A DNA stretch of 51,342 bases from contig NZ_JAGFNY010000012.1 in NCBI RefSeq assembly GCF_019448115.1, positions 1 to 51,342 on the forward strand, in the 5' to 3' direction. A model generated the notes under the pieces. The model worked only from the letters and a program-made list of their open reading frames with translations, ran no database searches and was not told the DNA's origin. The position numbers and the translations under genes are program-made. The stretch's first letter is position 1, and each line of letters opens with the position of its first letter. Positions 1 through 8,055 of the stretch are shown piece after piece. The DNA is from Succinivibrio faecicola. GTDB lineage: Bacteria; Pseudomonadota; Gammaproteobacteria; Enterobacterales; Succinivibrionaceae.

Positions 1-399
1 ACTGCATCAGATAAAATCTATGATTTACTGCTAAATTATGTATCAGTAAGAGATTTTGCAACAAAGGCAAAACCTGAAAACTACTATCATGGTTTCTTAT
101 CAGGTGTATTCACAAACTGTTCTGATAGTATAAGCGATTATCAGTCAAACAGTGAATCTGGTGATGGTTATGCAGATATTACATTCCTAGATAGAAGAAA
201 AAAGAAAGCTGTCATTCTTGAACTGAAAACTGCACAAAGCACTAAAAATTTAAAGGAAACAGCATTACAAGCAATTAAACAAATTGAAGATAAAAGATAT
301 GCTGAAGAATTCTTTGATGATGTTATATCTGATATATACTGCTATGGCATCAGCTTTTATCAGAAAAACTGCTATATTGAAGTGAAGAAGATTAAATAA
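1..399 (+). CDS. C-terminal part of a PD-(D/E)XK nuclease-domain protein (AAA-ATPase-like family), partial
   Basis: The reading frame is open from the first base and ends at TAA 397-399, giving 132 residues that lack the start. Visible motifs are YYHGFLSGVF, GDGYADI and AVILELK; the last two supply the Asp and the Glu-x-Lys of a PD-(D/E)XK nuclease core. This combination is typical of the C-terminal nuclease-like domain of a large bacterial family whose N-terminal half is an AAA-ATPase-like domain (often annotated DUF1703). Members occur in many copies in gut anaerobes and their function is unknown. The ATPase half would lie upstream of this window. The gene is followed after 40 bases by the holD-like gene on the same strand, with no visible terminator between them. 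The family call is good; the biological role is not known. Confidence 0.75.
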   Translation, partial: TASDKIYDLLLNYVSVRDFATKAKPENYYHGFLSGVFTNCSDSISDYQSNSESGDGYADITFLDRRKKKAVILELKTAQSTKNLKETALQAIKQIEDKRYAEEFFDDVISDIYCYGISFYQKNCYIEVKKIK

Positions 400-439
400 T
401 TAGTTTTTTGATCTGTGATTACAAGAATTATGGTGTTAT

Positions 440-1105
440 ATGGCATTTAAAGATACAAAAGTGATTTGGAAACTCAAAGGTAATATTGATATGCCATATG
501 CTTGCAAAGATGATACTGCAAATACAGTAGTAACTGAAGCTAAGCAACCTAATAATGCAAGTGACGCAGAGTTAACTGATACCAAGATTCAAGCTCAAGT
601 AGTCTCTGTATCAAATACAACTTCTAATAATGAAGCGATTGCTGTTCCTCAAAAAACATCAGATAGTATAAAGACATCTTCAGATACAAACAATAAAAAT
701 ACATCTCAATCTGAGCCAGTTTGCGTTGTACCATCTGACAATCTCAATATGATGTCAAATGTTGCTACAACAGTTCCTGTTATTAATGGACAGAGTGTTA
801 ACCTTAATGTTGACAGCTCGAGACTTCCAAAATGGCGTTCACTGCCATACAGGTTAAGACAGAAAAGAGCAGATATTTATATCAACAAAAATGCATCTGT
901 TGATTTTGCCCAATCACTTTGTGATTACCTCTTAAAACGAGGTTTTAGTGTTCTTGAGTATGACGAAAGTGTTCACTATCTTCCATCAGATGTTCTGCTT
1001 CTTGATAAAACAGATCTTGTAGATGCAGGTATCGTTATATGCCTTCAACTTGGTAAAAGGGAGGTATACAATCAGCTAAAAGCAGAATTTGGAGATAGAG
1101 TATGA
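440..1105 (+). CDS. holD: Candidate DNA polymerase III psi subunit (HolD), divergent, with long linker
   Basis: This 221-residue protein shows three zones. A short N-terminal segment holds Trp10 in the context KVIWKLKG. Residues about 25-125 are a Ser/Thr/Asn/Gln-rich low-complexity stretch. Residues about 130-221 form a globular domain beginning RLPKWRSLPYRLRQ and containing ADIYIN, SLCDYLLKRGFSVLEYD and LDKTDLVDAGIVICLQLG. Its stop overlaps the rimI start (ATGA), the same pair and order as holD-rimI in Escherichia coli. In E. coli psi the N-terminal peptide with a conserved Trp binds the clamp loader, and the folded domain binds chi. The position, the Trp peptide and the domain layout fit HolD, but sequence identity is low and the linker is unusual (E. 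coli HolD is 137 residues), so the assignment rests mainly on context. Confidence 0.5.
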   Translation: MAFKDTKVIWKLKGNIDMPYACKDDTANTVVTEAKQPNNASDAELTDTKIQAQVVSVSNTTSNNEAIAVPQKTSDSIKTSSDTNNKNTSQSEPVCVVPSDNLNMMSNVATTVPVINGQSVNLNVDSSRLPKWRSLPYRLRQKRADIYINKNASVDFAQSLCDYLLKRGFSVLEYDESVHYLPSDVLLLDKTDLVDAGIVICLQLGKREVYNQLKAEFGDRV

Positions 1106-1599
1106 TGAGTGATAACCGTTTTTATACCAGGATCCTCACCACTGATGACTATTCATTATTAAGCTCAATGGAGAACATCGAGCTTAAGACTCAGAAAAAT
1201 GCATGGGCTGCAAATCAGATTGCAGAATGTTTTGATAACAGCTACCTAATCATAGGCCTTTTCGATTATGAAAAACTTATAGGATTTTCTGTAATCTACA
1301 ATACTAAATTTACAACCGATCTTCTAACTATTGGTGTAACTCCTGAATATCAGGGCAAAAAACTAGGTTTTAAGCTTCTTTTGGATACTTTAAAAACTGC
1401 CATTAACATAGAGGCTGTAGAGTGTTTTTTAGAGGTAAGAGTTAGCAATTTTGTTGCTATAAACCTATATGAAAAGCTTGGATTTAAAAAGGTTGGAGTT
1501 CGAAAGGAGTACTACAATCCTGTAGGTGATGAGCCCGGGGAGGATGCTTATACCATGCATTTAGGTAATATTAAAGAAGCACTTTTAAATTTCTCTTAG
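1102..1599 (+). CDS. rimI: Ribosomal protein S18 alanine N-acetyltransferase RimI
   Basis: This 165-residue GNAT acetyltransferase would use acetyl-CoA to acetylate the N-terminal alanine of ribosomal protein S18. The GNAT core is visible: LIGFSVIYN, then LLTIGVTPEYQGKKLGFKLL, which carries the acetyl-CoA pyrophosphate-binding loop (Q/R-x-x-G-x-G/K type), then FLEVRVSNFVAINLYEKLGFKKVGVRKEYY, the family's EVR-S-N-A-x-LYEK-GF block and C-terminal tyrosine. Two ATG codons in tandem (1102 and 1105) both overlap the stop of the upstream gene; GGAGA at 1091-1095 serves either. Translation is therefore coupled to the holD-like gene. Length is slightly above the usual 148-150 residues because of a short C-terminal tail. 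Confidence 0.88.
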   Translation: MMSDNRFYTRILTTDDYSLLSSMENIELKTQKNAWAANQIAECFDNSYLIIGLFDYEKLIGFSVIYNTKFTTDLLTIGVTPEYQGKKLGFKLLLDTLKTAINIEAVECFLEVRVSNFVAINLYEKLGFKKVGVRKEYYNPVGDEPGEDAYTMHLGNIKEALLNFS

Positions 1600-1940
1600 G
1601 CTTATTTTTCTAAAAATTCATTCCTTTAAAAATTCAAAAAAATAATAAGTTTCTGAAAACTAAAGAAAAAATATTTATTGTCACCATAATGGTGCACAAT
1701 TTTTAGAAAACAATATATATTTAACTGTATGTTGCGTTTTGTGCAATATCCGATAAATAAGCCATTCTTTGTTTAAAATTTGTTCACTGGCGATAATTTT
1801 TTAAAAAATAATTATTATTCAATAGTGTGATTAGTGACATATAACGTAAAAAACATTATCATTTACATATCACGACTATATTTGTCTGATTTTTGATATT
1901 AACAGCTCCACATTAGTGGAAATAACAACAGGGAAATGCG
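1600..1940. other. 341-bp intergenic region upstream of pntAB
   Basis: This gap is very AT-rich and holds no plausible gene. It must carry the pntAB promoter. Visible structure: a compact inverted repeat CACCAT-A-ATGGTG (1682-1694), overlapped by TGCACAA (1693-1699), whose inverted partner TTGTGCA lies at 1739-1745. A TGTGA half-site at 1826-1830 has only a poor CRP-like partner. A small CCAC-ATTA-GTGG hairpin sits about 20 bases before the start codon. The SD CAGGGAA lies just ahead of the pntA ATG. I see no intrinsic terminator after rimI. None of the elements can be assigned to a named regulator. Confidence 0.6.
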
Positions 1941-3473
1941 ATGCTAATAGGTATTCCTAAAGAGAGCTTGCACGGTGAGACTAGGGTTGCAGCAACCCCA
2001 GATACCGTTGGTAAGCTATTAAAGTTAGGCTTTGAAGTTGCAGTTCAAAGCGGCGCAGGTGCACTTGCAAGTTTTGACGACGATGCATATGTAAAAGCTG
2101 GCGCTAAGATTGTTAAAGAAAAAGAAGTTTATGCTGCTGACATTCTTTTTAAGTTAAACGCTCCAACTGACGCTGAAATTGAATTAATGCACGAAGGCCA
2201 GACCTTAGTAAGCTTTATCAGACCAGCTCAGAACGAAGAGTTAGTAAACAAGCTGAATGCTAAGAAGGTTACAGTTCTTGCTATGGACATGGTGCCTCGT
2301 ATTTCACGTGCACAGTCTTTAGACGCATTATCATCAACCGCAAATATTTCAGGTTATCGTGCTGTTATCGAAGCTGCTCACGCTTTTGGCAGATTCTTTA
2401 CAGGTCAGGTTACCGCTGCAGGTAAGGTTCCTCCTGCAAAAGTTATGGTTATCGGTGCTGGTGTTGCAGGTCTTGCAGCTATCGGTACAGCTCACTCATT
2501 AGGCGCTATCGTTCGTGCATTTGATACTCGTTTAGAAGTAGCAGATCAGATCAAGTCAATGGGTGGTGAATTCTTACGTCTCGACTTCAAGAATGAAGAT
2601 GGTGGTTCTTCAGACGGTTACGCAAAGGTAATGTCAGATGAGTTCATCAAGGCTGAGATGGAACTTTTTGCAAAGCAGTGTAAGGAAGTAGATATCATCA
2701 TTACTACTGCAGCAATTCCAGGTAAGAAGGCTCCTTTATTGATTACCAAGGAAATGGTTGCTTCAATGAAGTCAGGTTCAGTTATTGTTGACCTAGCTGC
2801 TGCAACCGGTGGTAACTGTGAAGGCACAAAGGCTGGTGAAGTTGTTACAACCGCTAACGGCGTAAAGATGATTGGTTATACAGATCTTGCTGCACGTCTG
2901 CCTGCTCAGTCATCACAGCTATACTCAACAAACCTTGTAAATCTTTGCAAGCTACTTTGCAAGAACAAGGATGGCAACATCAACGTAGATTTTGAAGATG
3001 TTGTATTACGTAACATGACTGTTACTAAGGCAGGTGAAATTACCTTCCCTCCTCCAAAGATCAGCGTATCAGCAGCTCCACAGTCTCAGGCTAAGGAAGC
3101 TCCTGCTAAGGTTGAGGCTAAGAAACCAAATCCAGCAATCAAGCTTGTAGCTTTAGTTGCTATGGTATTAGCTTTCATGTTTATCGGCGCATACGCTCCT
3201 ACAGAGTTCTTACCACACTTCACAGTATTCGTATTATCCTGCGTTGTTGGTTACTACGTAGTATGGAACGTTTCCCATTCACTACACACTCCACTTATGT
3301 CTGTAACTAATGCTATTTCAGGTATTGTGGTTGTTGGTGCTATGCTTCAGATCAGCAACGGTCTGTTTATTGGCGTTCTTTCATTTATCGGTGTGTTACT
3401 GGTATCTATCAATATCTTTGGTGGTTTTGCTGTAACCCGTCGTATGCTTGCTATGTTTAGAAAACAGCAATAA
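1941..3473 (+). CDS. pntA: Proton-translocating NAD(P) transhydrogenase subunit alpha PntA
   Basis: PntA binds NAD(H) in domain I and contributes part of the membrane proton channel (domain II); with PntB it uses the proton-motive force to reduce NADP+ with NADH. The 510-residue length equals the E. coli protein. It starts [20 protein letters not shown], the conserved domain I opening, and the Rossmann glycine-rich loop [11 protein letters not shown] lies near residue 170. The segment [20 protein letters not shown] is the conserved stretch before the linker. After an Ala/Lys/Pro-rich linker (about 375-395) come four hydrophobic segments to the C-terminus. SD CAGGGAA at 1929-1935. The next gene, pntB, begins 26 bases downstream. 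Lys and Ala codon choice is strongly biased (AAG, GCT), unlike most neighbours, which suggests high expression. Confidence 0.97.
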   Translation: MLIGIPKESLHGETRVAATPDTVGKLLKLGFEVAVQSGAGALASFDDDAYVKAGAKIVKEKEVYAADILFKLNAPTDAEIELMHEGQTLVSFIRPAQNEELVNKLNAKKVTVLAMDMVPRISRAQSLDALSSTANISGYRAVIEAAHAFGRFFTGQVTAAGKVPPAKVMVIGAGVAGLAAIGTAHSLGAIVRAFDTRLEVADQIKSMGGEFLRLDFKNEDGGSSDGYAKVMSDEFIKAEMELFAKQCKEVDIIITTAAIPGKKAPLLITKEMVASMKSGSVIVDLAAATGGNCEGTKAGEVVTTANGVKMIGYTDLAARLPAQSSQLYSTNLVNLCKLLCKNKDGNINVDFEDVVLRNMTVTKAGEITFPPPKISVSAAPQSQAKEAPAKVEAKKPNPAIKLVALVAMVLAFMFIGAYAPTEFLPHFTVFVLSCVVGYYVVWNVSHSLHTPLMSVTNAISGIVVVGAMLQISNGLFIGVLSFIGVLLVSINIFGGFAVTRRMLAMFRKQQ

Positions 3474-3499
3474 TAGTAGGTTAAGGAGATTATTTAATT

Positions 3500-4990
3500 A
3501 TGTTAGTGGGTTTAACTCATATGGCCTACATTCTGGCAGCATTGCTGTTCATTATGGCTTTAGCTGGCTTATCAAAGCAGGAAACTGCAAAGATGGGCTG
3601 TCTGTCAGGTATGGTAGGTATGACTGTAGCATTAGTTGCTACCTTTGCTCAGGTTGAATCAGCATACGGTTTTGCTGCAATTGTTTTAGCAATGGTTTGC
3701 GGTGCTGCAGTAGGTGTATATGTTGCACGTAAAGTACAGATGACACAGATGCCAGAACTTATCGCTTGCTTACACAGCTTCGTAGGTTTAGCAGCTGTAT
3801 TAGTTGGTTTCAACAGCTACCTTCAGTTAATTCAGGCTACACCAATAATCGATGCTAACAGTGCAGATCTTTTTGGTGAACTTGTAAACAAGCTTGCAGC
3901 TGCAGGCGGTCACAAGCAGCCAGCTATGTTCACAACTGAGCTTGTAGAAATCTTCTTAGGCGTATTCATTGGTGCTGTAACATTCACAGGTTCTATCGTT
4001 GCTTACGGTAAGTTAAATGGTACCTACAAGTTACGTATCTTCAAGTCAGCTCCTTTAAGCTTACCTCATGGTAACCTTTTAAACTTAGCTGCATTAGTAG
4101 TTTCATTCCTACTGATGATCTGGTTCGTAGCTAGCGGTGATATGGCTCAGTCAAAAGCTGATGCATTCCCATTAATCGCAATGACCATTATTGCATTATT
4201 ATTCGGTATTCACTTAGTTGCTGCTATCGGTGGTGCTGATATGCCTGTTGTTATCTCAATGCTGAACTCATATTCAGGTTGGGCTGCTGCAGCTTCAGGC
4301 TTCATGTTAAGCAATGACCTTCTGATCGTTACAGGTGCTTTAGTAGGTTCTTCAGGTGCTATTCTATCTTACATCATGTGTAAGGCAATGAACCGTTCAT
4401 TCATCTCTGTTATCGCAGGTGGCTTTGGTAATGCTCCAGCTGCTAAGAAGCAGGATGAGGAAATGGGCGAGTACCGTGAGCTTAAGGCTCCAGAGGTTGC
4501 TGACTTATTAAAGAACTCAAGCTCAGTAATCATCACCCCAGGCTATGGTATGGCTGTAGCTCAGGCTCAGAATGCAGTTGCTTCATTAACCGAGAAGTTA
4601 AAGGCTCGTGGTGTTGAAGTTCGCTTTGCAATTCACCCTGTAGCTGGTCGTTTACCAGGTCACATGAACGTTCTTTTAGCTGAGGCTAAGGTTCCATACG
4701 ATATCGTATTTGAAATGGATGAAATCAATGATGATTTCGAGAATACAGATACCGTACTTGTTATCGGTGCTAACGATACTGTTAACCCTGCAGCTTCAGA
4801 AGATCCTTCAAGTCCTATCGCAGGTATGCCTGTTCTTGAGGTTTGGAAGGCTCGTAACGTTGTAGTATTCAAGCGTTCAATGAACCCAGGTTATGCTGGT
4901 GTTCAGAACCCACTGTTCTTCAAGGAGAACAGCTCAATGTGCTTCGGCGATGCTAAGAAGACTGTTGAGGATATCGTTGCAAACATCTAA
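3500..4990 (+). CDS. pntB: Proton-translocating NAD(P) transhydrogenase subunit beta PntB
   Basis: PntB carries most of the membrane domain and the NADP(H)-binding domain III of transhydrogenase. The 496 residues align throughout with E. coli PntB (462): [30 protein letters not shown]-type (here [20 protein letters not shown]) and [20 protein letters not shown] in the membrane part. Domain III has [32 protein letters not shown] and the NADP-site [10 protein letters not shown]. The extra length is mainly an insertion near residues 112-145, where a periplasmic or cytosolic loop between membrane helices is lengthened ([20 protein letters not shown] onward). SD AAGGAG at 3484-3489. It is the last gene of the pntAB operon and is closed by an intrinsic terminator. 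Confidence 0.97.
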   Translation: MLVGLTHMAYILAALLFIMALAGLSKQETAKMGCLSGMVGMTVALVATFAQVESAYGFAAIVLAMVCGAAVGVYVARKVQMTQMPELIACLHSFVGLAAVLVGFNSYLQLIQATPIIDANSADLFGELVNKLAAAGGHKQPAMFTTELVEIFLGVFIGAVTFTGSIVAYGKLNGTYKLRIFKSAPLSLPHGNLLNLAALVVSFLLMIWFVASGDMAQSKADAFPLIAMTIIALLFGIHLVAAIGGADMPVVISMLNSYSGWAAAASGFMLSNDLLIVTGALVGSSGAILSYIMCKAMNRSFISVIAGGFGNAPAAKKQDEEMGEYRELKAPEVADLLKNSSSVIITPGYGMAVAQAQNAVASLTEKLKARGVEVRFAIHPVAGRLPGHMNVLLAEAKVPYDIVFEMDEINDDFENTDTVLVIGANDTVNPAASEDPSSPIAGMPVLEVWKARNVVVFKRSMNPGYAGVQNPLFFKENSSMCFGDAKKTVEDIVANI

Positions 4991-5011
4991 TCAGTAACGA
5001 TATTTGATAAG

Positions 5012-5044
5012 ACGGCTCTGAATTTTTCAGGGCCGTTTTTCTTT
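5012..5044 (+). terminator. Intrinsic terminator of pntAB
   Basis: ACGGCTCTGAA pairs with TTCAGGGCCGT across a TTT loop, with one internal G/T mismatch, and is followed by TTTTTCTTTT. It lies 22 bases after the pntB stop. Confidence 0.9.
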
Positions 5045-5069
5045 TCGTGTTTGTTGTTCAAGCTTATAG

Positions 5070-5075
5070 TATAAT
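5070..5075 (+). promoter_or_regulatory. Candidate -10 box of the xpt-pbuX promoter
   Basis: A perfect TATAAT lies between the pntB terminator and xpt, 39 bases before the preferred ATG. No good -35 hexamer is seen at 16-18 bases upstream; TTGTTG at 5051 is too close. The gap is too short for a purine riboswitch, which controls the equivalent xpt-pbuX pair in Bacillus. Confidence 0.45.
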
Positions 5076-5114
5076 TACCAAAATTCATTGAAACTTATAG
5101 GTAAAGGAAAAGCT

Positions 5115-5699
5115 ATGAGCACTAATCAGTTTCTCCCTTTAGTAGAGAAGATAAAGACTGAAGGAAAATGCCTTGAAGGCGGCATTCTGAAAGTTGATTC
5201 TTTTATCAATCATCAGATCGATCCCATAATGCTTCAGCTTATGTGTGAAGAGTTTGCAAGACGTTTTTCAAATGTTCATGTTGATAAAATCATGACAATT
5301 GAAGCTTCAGGCATAGCTCCTGCTGTTGTATTAGGGTATCTTCTTAAAAAGCCTGTTGTATTTGCAAAGAAGAAAAAACCATCAACCATGGCAAATATGC
5401 TTACAACTGAGGTTTATTCTTTTACAAAGCAGAAAAGCTACACTGTATGCTGTTCAAAAGAGTTTATAAAGGAAGGCGAGGATATTCTCTTTATTGATGA
5501 TTTCCTTGCAAACGGTAATGCTGCAAAAGGCATGATTGAATTAGTTGAAAAAGCTGGTGCTAAAATTGTCGGTATGGGGTTTTTAGTTGAAAAGGCATTT
5601 CAAAACGGCGGACAAATGCTAGAAAAACTAGGTCATAGAGTAGAGTCTCTAGCAGTTATAGAATCCCTTGACAATTGTACAATCACATTTAAAGAGTAA
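5115..5699 (+). CDS. xpt: Xanthine phosphoribosyltransferase
   Basis: The enzyme converts xanthine and PRPP to XMP in purine salvage. The preferred ATG at 5115 follows the SD AAAGGAAAAG and gives 194 residues, the same as Bacillus subtilis Xpt; an upstream ATG at 5088 would add nine residues with no SD. Family motifs: [16 protein letters not shown] near the N-terminus, [25 protein letters not shown] and the PRPP-binding loop [17 protein letters not shown] (Ile-Asp-Asp type). It ends one base before the permease ATG, so the two are one operon. The xpt-permease order is the Firmicute arrangement, and this Xpt type is less common in Gammaproteobacteria, which normally use Gpt; old horizontal transfer is possible but composition does not stand out. 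Confidence 0.93.
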   Translation: MSTNQFLPLVEKIKTEGKCLEGGILKVDSFINHQIDPIMLQLMCEEFARRFSNVHVDKIMTIEASGIAPAVVLGYLLKKPVVFAKKKKPSTMANMLTTEVYSFTKQKSYTVCCSKEFIKEGEDILFIDDFLANGNAAKGMIELVEKAGAKIVGMGFLVEKAFQNGGQMLEKLGHRVESLAVIESLDNCTITFKE

Positions 5700-5700
5700 T

Positions 5701-7029
5701 ATGGAAAACGAAAATAAATCAGCAAATGAGCTGATATATCAGCTTGAGGACAGACCTCCTTTTATTGAAAGTTTTTTTGCAGCTATTCAGCATTTATTGG
5801 CAATATTCGTGGCTATCATTACACCACCACTAATTATTGCTGGCGCACTAAAACTTGACCATGAGACTACAGGTTATCTGATCTCAATGGCTCTTATGGC
5901 ATCAGGAGTCTCAACCTTTATTCAGTGTAAGAAAGTAGGCCCTATAGGTAGCGGACTTTTATGTATCCAGGGTACTTCTTTTTCCTTTATCTCCCCAATT
6001 ATCGGTGCAGGTATAAATGGAGGTTTAAGCGCAATTTTTGGTGCAGTAATCGTTGGCTCATCAGTGGAGATGTTAGTAAGCCGCATCTTAAAGTACGCAA
6101 GACGAGTAGTGACTCCAACTGTAGCTGGTATTGTTGTAACTTTAATCGGTCTTAGCCTTATTAAAGTTGGCGTTATTTCCTGCGGAGGCGGTTTTAACGC
6201 AATGTCTGATGGCTCTTTTGCATCTATTGAGAATTTACTATTATCAGCACTTGTAATTGCAACAATTATCTTCTTTAATCTTTGCAAAAACAAATATCTA
6301 AGAATGAGCTCCATCGTTATTGGACTTGCCGTTGGATTTGTTGTTGCAATTCTTATAGGTAGAGTTGATTTTAATCAGATTTCATCATACGGTGGAATCA
6401 ATTTCCCACATCCATTTAAATATGGGATGAGTTTTGATCCTGCTGCAATCATTGGTTTAGGTGTTGTTTATCTAATTACTGCTATTGAAGCTTATGGTGA
6501 TATAACAGCAAATTCAATGATTTCTGGTAAGGAAATTGAAGGACCTGAGTTTAACAAGAGAGCATCTGGCGGTATTTTAGCTGACGGCTTTAACTCAATG
6601 CTTGCAGGTTTCTTCAACTCATTCCCAAATTCAGTATTTGCACAAAATAACGGAATGATTCAGTTAACTGGTGTAGCTTCAAGATATGTTGGTTATTTTA
6701 TTGCAGCATTCTTGGTTATTTTAGGTATCTTTCCTGCTGTGGGTTTAGTCTTCTCCTTAATTCCTAATCCTGTATTAGGTGGTGCAACATTACTTATGTT
6801 TGGTACAGTTGCAGCATCAGGTATCAAGATCATTGCTTCTCAGGAAATGAACAGAAAGACTATTTTAATTATGGCAATCAGCTTCTCCTGCGGCCTTGCA
6901 GTTGAGTTTGTTCCTGATATCCTAAAGAATTTCAACGATTCTGTTCGCTCACTGTTCTCATCTGGTATTACAACAGGTGGTATTGTGGCTATTCTTGCAA
7001 ATCTGATTATCAAATCAGACAAAAAATAA
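5701..7029 (+). CDS. pbuX: NCS2-family xanthine permease
   Basis: This 442-residue inner-membrane protein belongs to the NCS2 nucleobase-cation symporters. Family hallmarks are visible: GSGLLCIQGTSFSFI in the first repeat, VTPTVAGIVVTLIGLSL, then the second-repeat signature ITAIEAYGDITANSMISG with the substrate-site Glu, and GGILADGFNSMLAGFFNSFP followed by FAQNNGMIQLTGVASRYVG. About 12-14 hydrophobic segments span the sequence. The ATG at 5701 follows the xpt stop by one base, with AAAGAG at 5691-5696 as SD. A frame-compatible upstream start at 5668 would overlap xpt and has no support. Operon partner Xpt makes xanthine the likely substrate; uric acid is the main alternative. Confidence 0.9.
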   Translation: MENENKSANELIYQLEDRPPFIESFFAAIQHLLAIFVAIITPPLIIAGALKLDHETTGYLISMALMASGVSTFIQCKKVGPIGSGLLCIQGTSFSFISPIIGAGINGGLSAIFGAVIVGSSVEMLVSRILKYARRVVTPTVAGIVVTLIGLSLIKVGVISCGGGFNAMSDGSFASIENLLLSALVIATIIFFNLCKNKYLRMSSIVIGLAVGFVVAILIGRVDFNQISSYGGINFPHPFKYGMSFDPAAIIGLGVVYLITAIEAYGDITANSMISGKEIEGPEFNKRASGGILADGFNSMLAGFFNSFPNSVFAQNNGMIQLTGVASRYVGYFIAAFLVILGIFPAVGLVFSLIPNPVLGGATLLMFGTVAASGIKIIASQEMNRKTILIMAISFSCGLAVEFVPDILKNFNDSVRSLFSSGITTGGIVAILANLIIKSDKK

Positions 7030-7033
7030 ATGA

Positions 7034-7058
7034 TAAAGGGCACTTTTAGTGCCCTTTA
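7034..7058. terminator. Stem-loop between convergent pbuX and def-like genes
   Basis: TAAAGGGCAC and GTGCCCTTTA form a perfect 10-bp stem with a TTTTA loop, five bases after the pbuX stop. Because the stem has A and T ends it can work on both strands, serving pbuX and the operon arriving from the right. The T tract after it is weak on the plus strand. Confidence 0.75.
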
Positions 7059-7092
7059 CAATGATCTTTTAAAACATCAAAAATTGTATTTT

Positions 7093-7503
7093 TTAAATTA
7101 AAATTCCTTTTAGATGATCAATCTCGTGTTGAACAATCTGTGCTGAGAAACCAGACAGTTTCATACTTTTCTTTCTAAATTTGAGATCATCATATTCAAC
7201 TACGATACTTTTAAATCTCTTTGTTTTTCTAACGCCATCTAAAGATAGGCATCCTTCTTCTGCTTCATACTCATTTTTAGCCTCAGTAATTACAGGATTT
7301 AACATAACCTGAACTGTGCCATGGATATTAACAGCAATGATATTTTTACTCTTTGAAATCATATTAGCTGCAAGACCAACGCACTCTTCTTGATGTGCAA
7401 TAAGTGTATCAACTATATCTCTTGCTATTTCTAAATCTTCGATTGTTGCTTTTTCTGATGGGATCTGTAAAAAAGCCTCATCTTTGCAAATGTCTCTAAT
7501 CAT
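7093..7503 (-). CDS. def: Short peptide-deformylase-family protein (GLAAN subtype)
   Basis: Peptide deformylase removes formyl groups from new proteins using a metal held by one Cys and two His. This 136-residue version keeps the metal ligands: Cys in EEGCLS and both His in QHEIDH, with the catalytic Glu. Motif 1, GxGLAAxQ in classical enzymes, reads VGLAANMI, so the Gln that binds the substrate carbonyl is Met. The GLAANMI form is also seen in a short deformylase-like subgroup of Firmicutes. ATG at 7503 overlaps the crr stop by eight bases; an upstream GTG at 7515 is less likely. It is the last gene of the cysZ-ptsI-crr run. The normal def is usually beside fmt, so this is probably a second paralogue; activity is uncertain because of the motif 1 change. 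Confidence 0.8.
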   Translation of the reverse strand: MIRDICKDEAFLQIPSEKATIEDLEIARDIVDTLIAHQEECVGLAANMISKSKNIIAVNIHGTVQVMLNPVITEAKNEYEAEEGCLSLDGVRKTKRFKSIVVEYDDLKFRKKSMKLSGFSAQIVQHEIDHLKGILI

Positions 7504-8047
7504 TTGTATTCTCACTGTCTTTTAGATATACCCAGGCACAAGGTGTTTTAGCGGCCTGTGCCTTACCTCTGCTTGAAATTACTTTAGCAATATCAGCAGA
7601 GCTGTTAACGACAATCATTGAAACGATAGCAGATTCTAAATCTTCTTTTGCAACTTGCATATCGATATTTATGATTGGTGTGCCCTGCGTAACCTTTGCA
7701 CCTACAATAATTCGTGAACTTAAACCCTTACCTGTAAAGGCATTGGTTCCAATACCGAATGTCACATAGATTTCAAGGCCATTGTCCCTTTTTATGGTAA
7801 ATGCATTGTTAGATGCGGTTATTCTTGAAATAGTGCCATCGCATGGTGCGTAAATCATGTTGGTACTACGCTCTGGTGCGATTGCTACACCATCACCTAT
7901 AAGTTTTTCTGATATAACAAGATCTGGTACTTCTCTTAAAGATAGTAAAGTACCGCCTACAGGTGCAAAAAGCTCCAGATCGGATACATTGTGCGCATCT
8001 ATCTGCTCAGAGCTTTTGTTTCTTGAGAAAAATGAAAATAAACCCAT
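7496..8047 (-). CDS. crr: EIIA-Glc (Crr) homologue lacking both active-site histidines
   Basis: In enteric bacteria EIIA-Glc accepts phosphate from HPr and regulates permeases and adenylate cyclase. This 183-residue protein follows the fold closely: LFAPVGGTLLSLREVPDLV, KLIGDGVAIAP, MIYAPCDGTISRI. The two active-site positions are replaced. E. coli His75 (ETNHAFSI) corresponds to Asn81 (ASNNAFTI), and phospho-accepting His90 (LFVHFGID) corresponds to Thr96 (IYVTFGIG). I checked both codons on the minus strand. There is no frameshift, the C-terminal strand (TPCAWVYLKD) is complete and AGGAAAA is a good SD, so it reads as a maintained protein that cannot be phosphorylated in the usual way. It starts eight bases after ptsI and overlaps the def-like gene. 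Confidence 0.88.
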   Translation of the reverse strand: MGLFSFFSRNKSSEQIDAHNVSDLELFAPVGGTLLSLREVPDLVISEKLIGDGVAIAPERSTNMIYAPCDGTISRITASNNAFTIKRDNGLEIYVTFGIGTNAFTGKGLSSRIIVGAKVTQGTPIINIDMQVAKEDLESAIVSMIVVNSSADIAKVISSRGKAQAAKTPCAWVYLKDSENTND

Positions 8048-8055
8048 AAGTTTTC

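Noticed and set aside
1826-1841. CRP site upstream of pntAB (TGTGA-N6-ACATA)
   Set aside because: The right half matches only 3 of 5 positions, which is common by chance in AT-rich DNA.
5045-5114. Purine riboswitch upstream of xpt
   Set aside because: Only about 70 bases separate the pntB terminator from the start, and the three-stem pattern and conserved junction bases are not present.
5922-6314. 130-residue minus-strand frame inside pbuX
   Set aside because: It lies wholly opposite a well-supported gene and has no family resemblance or SD.
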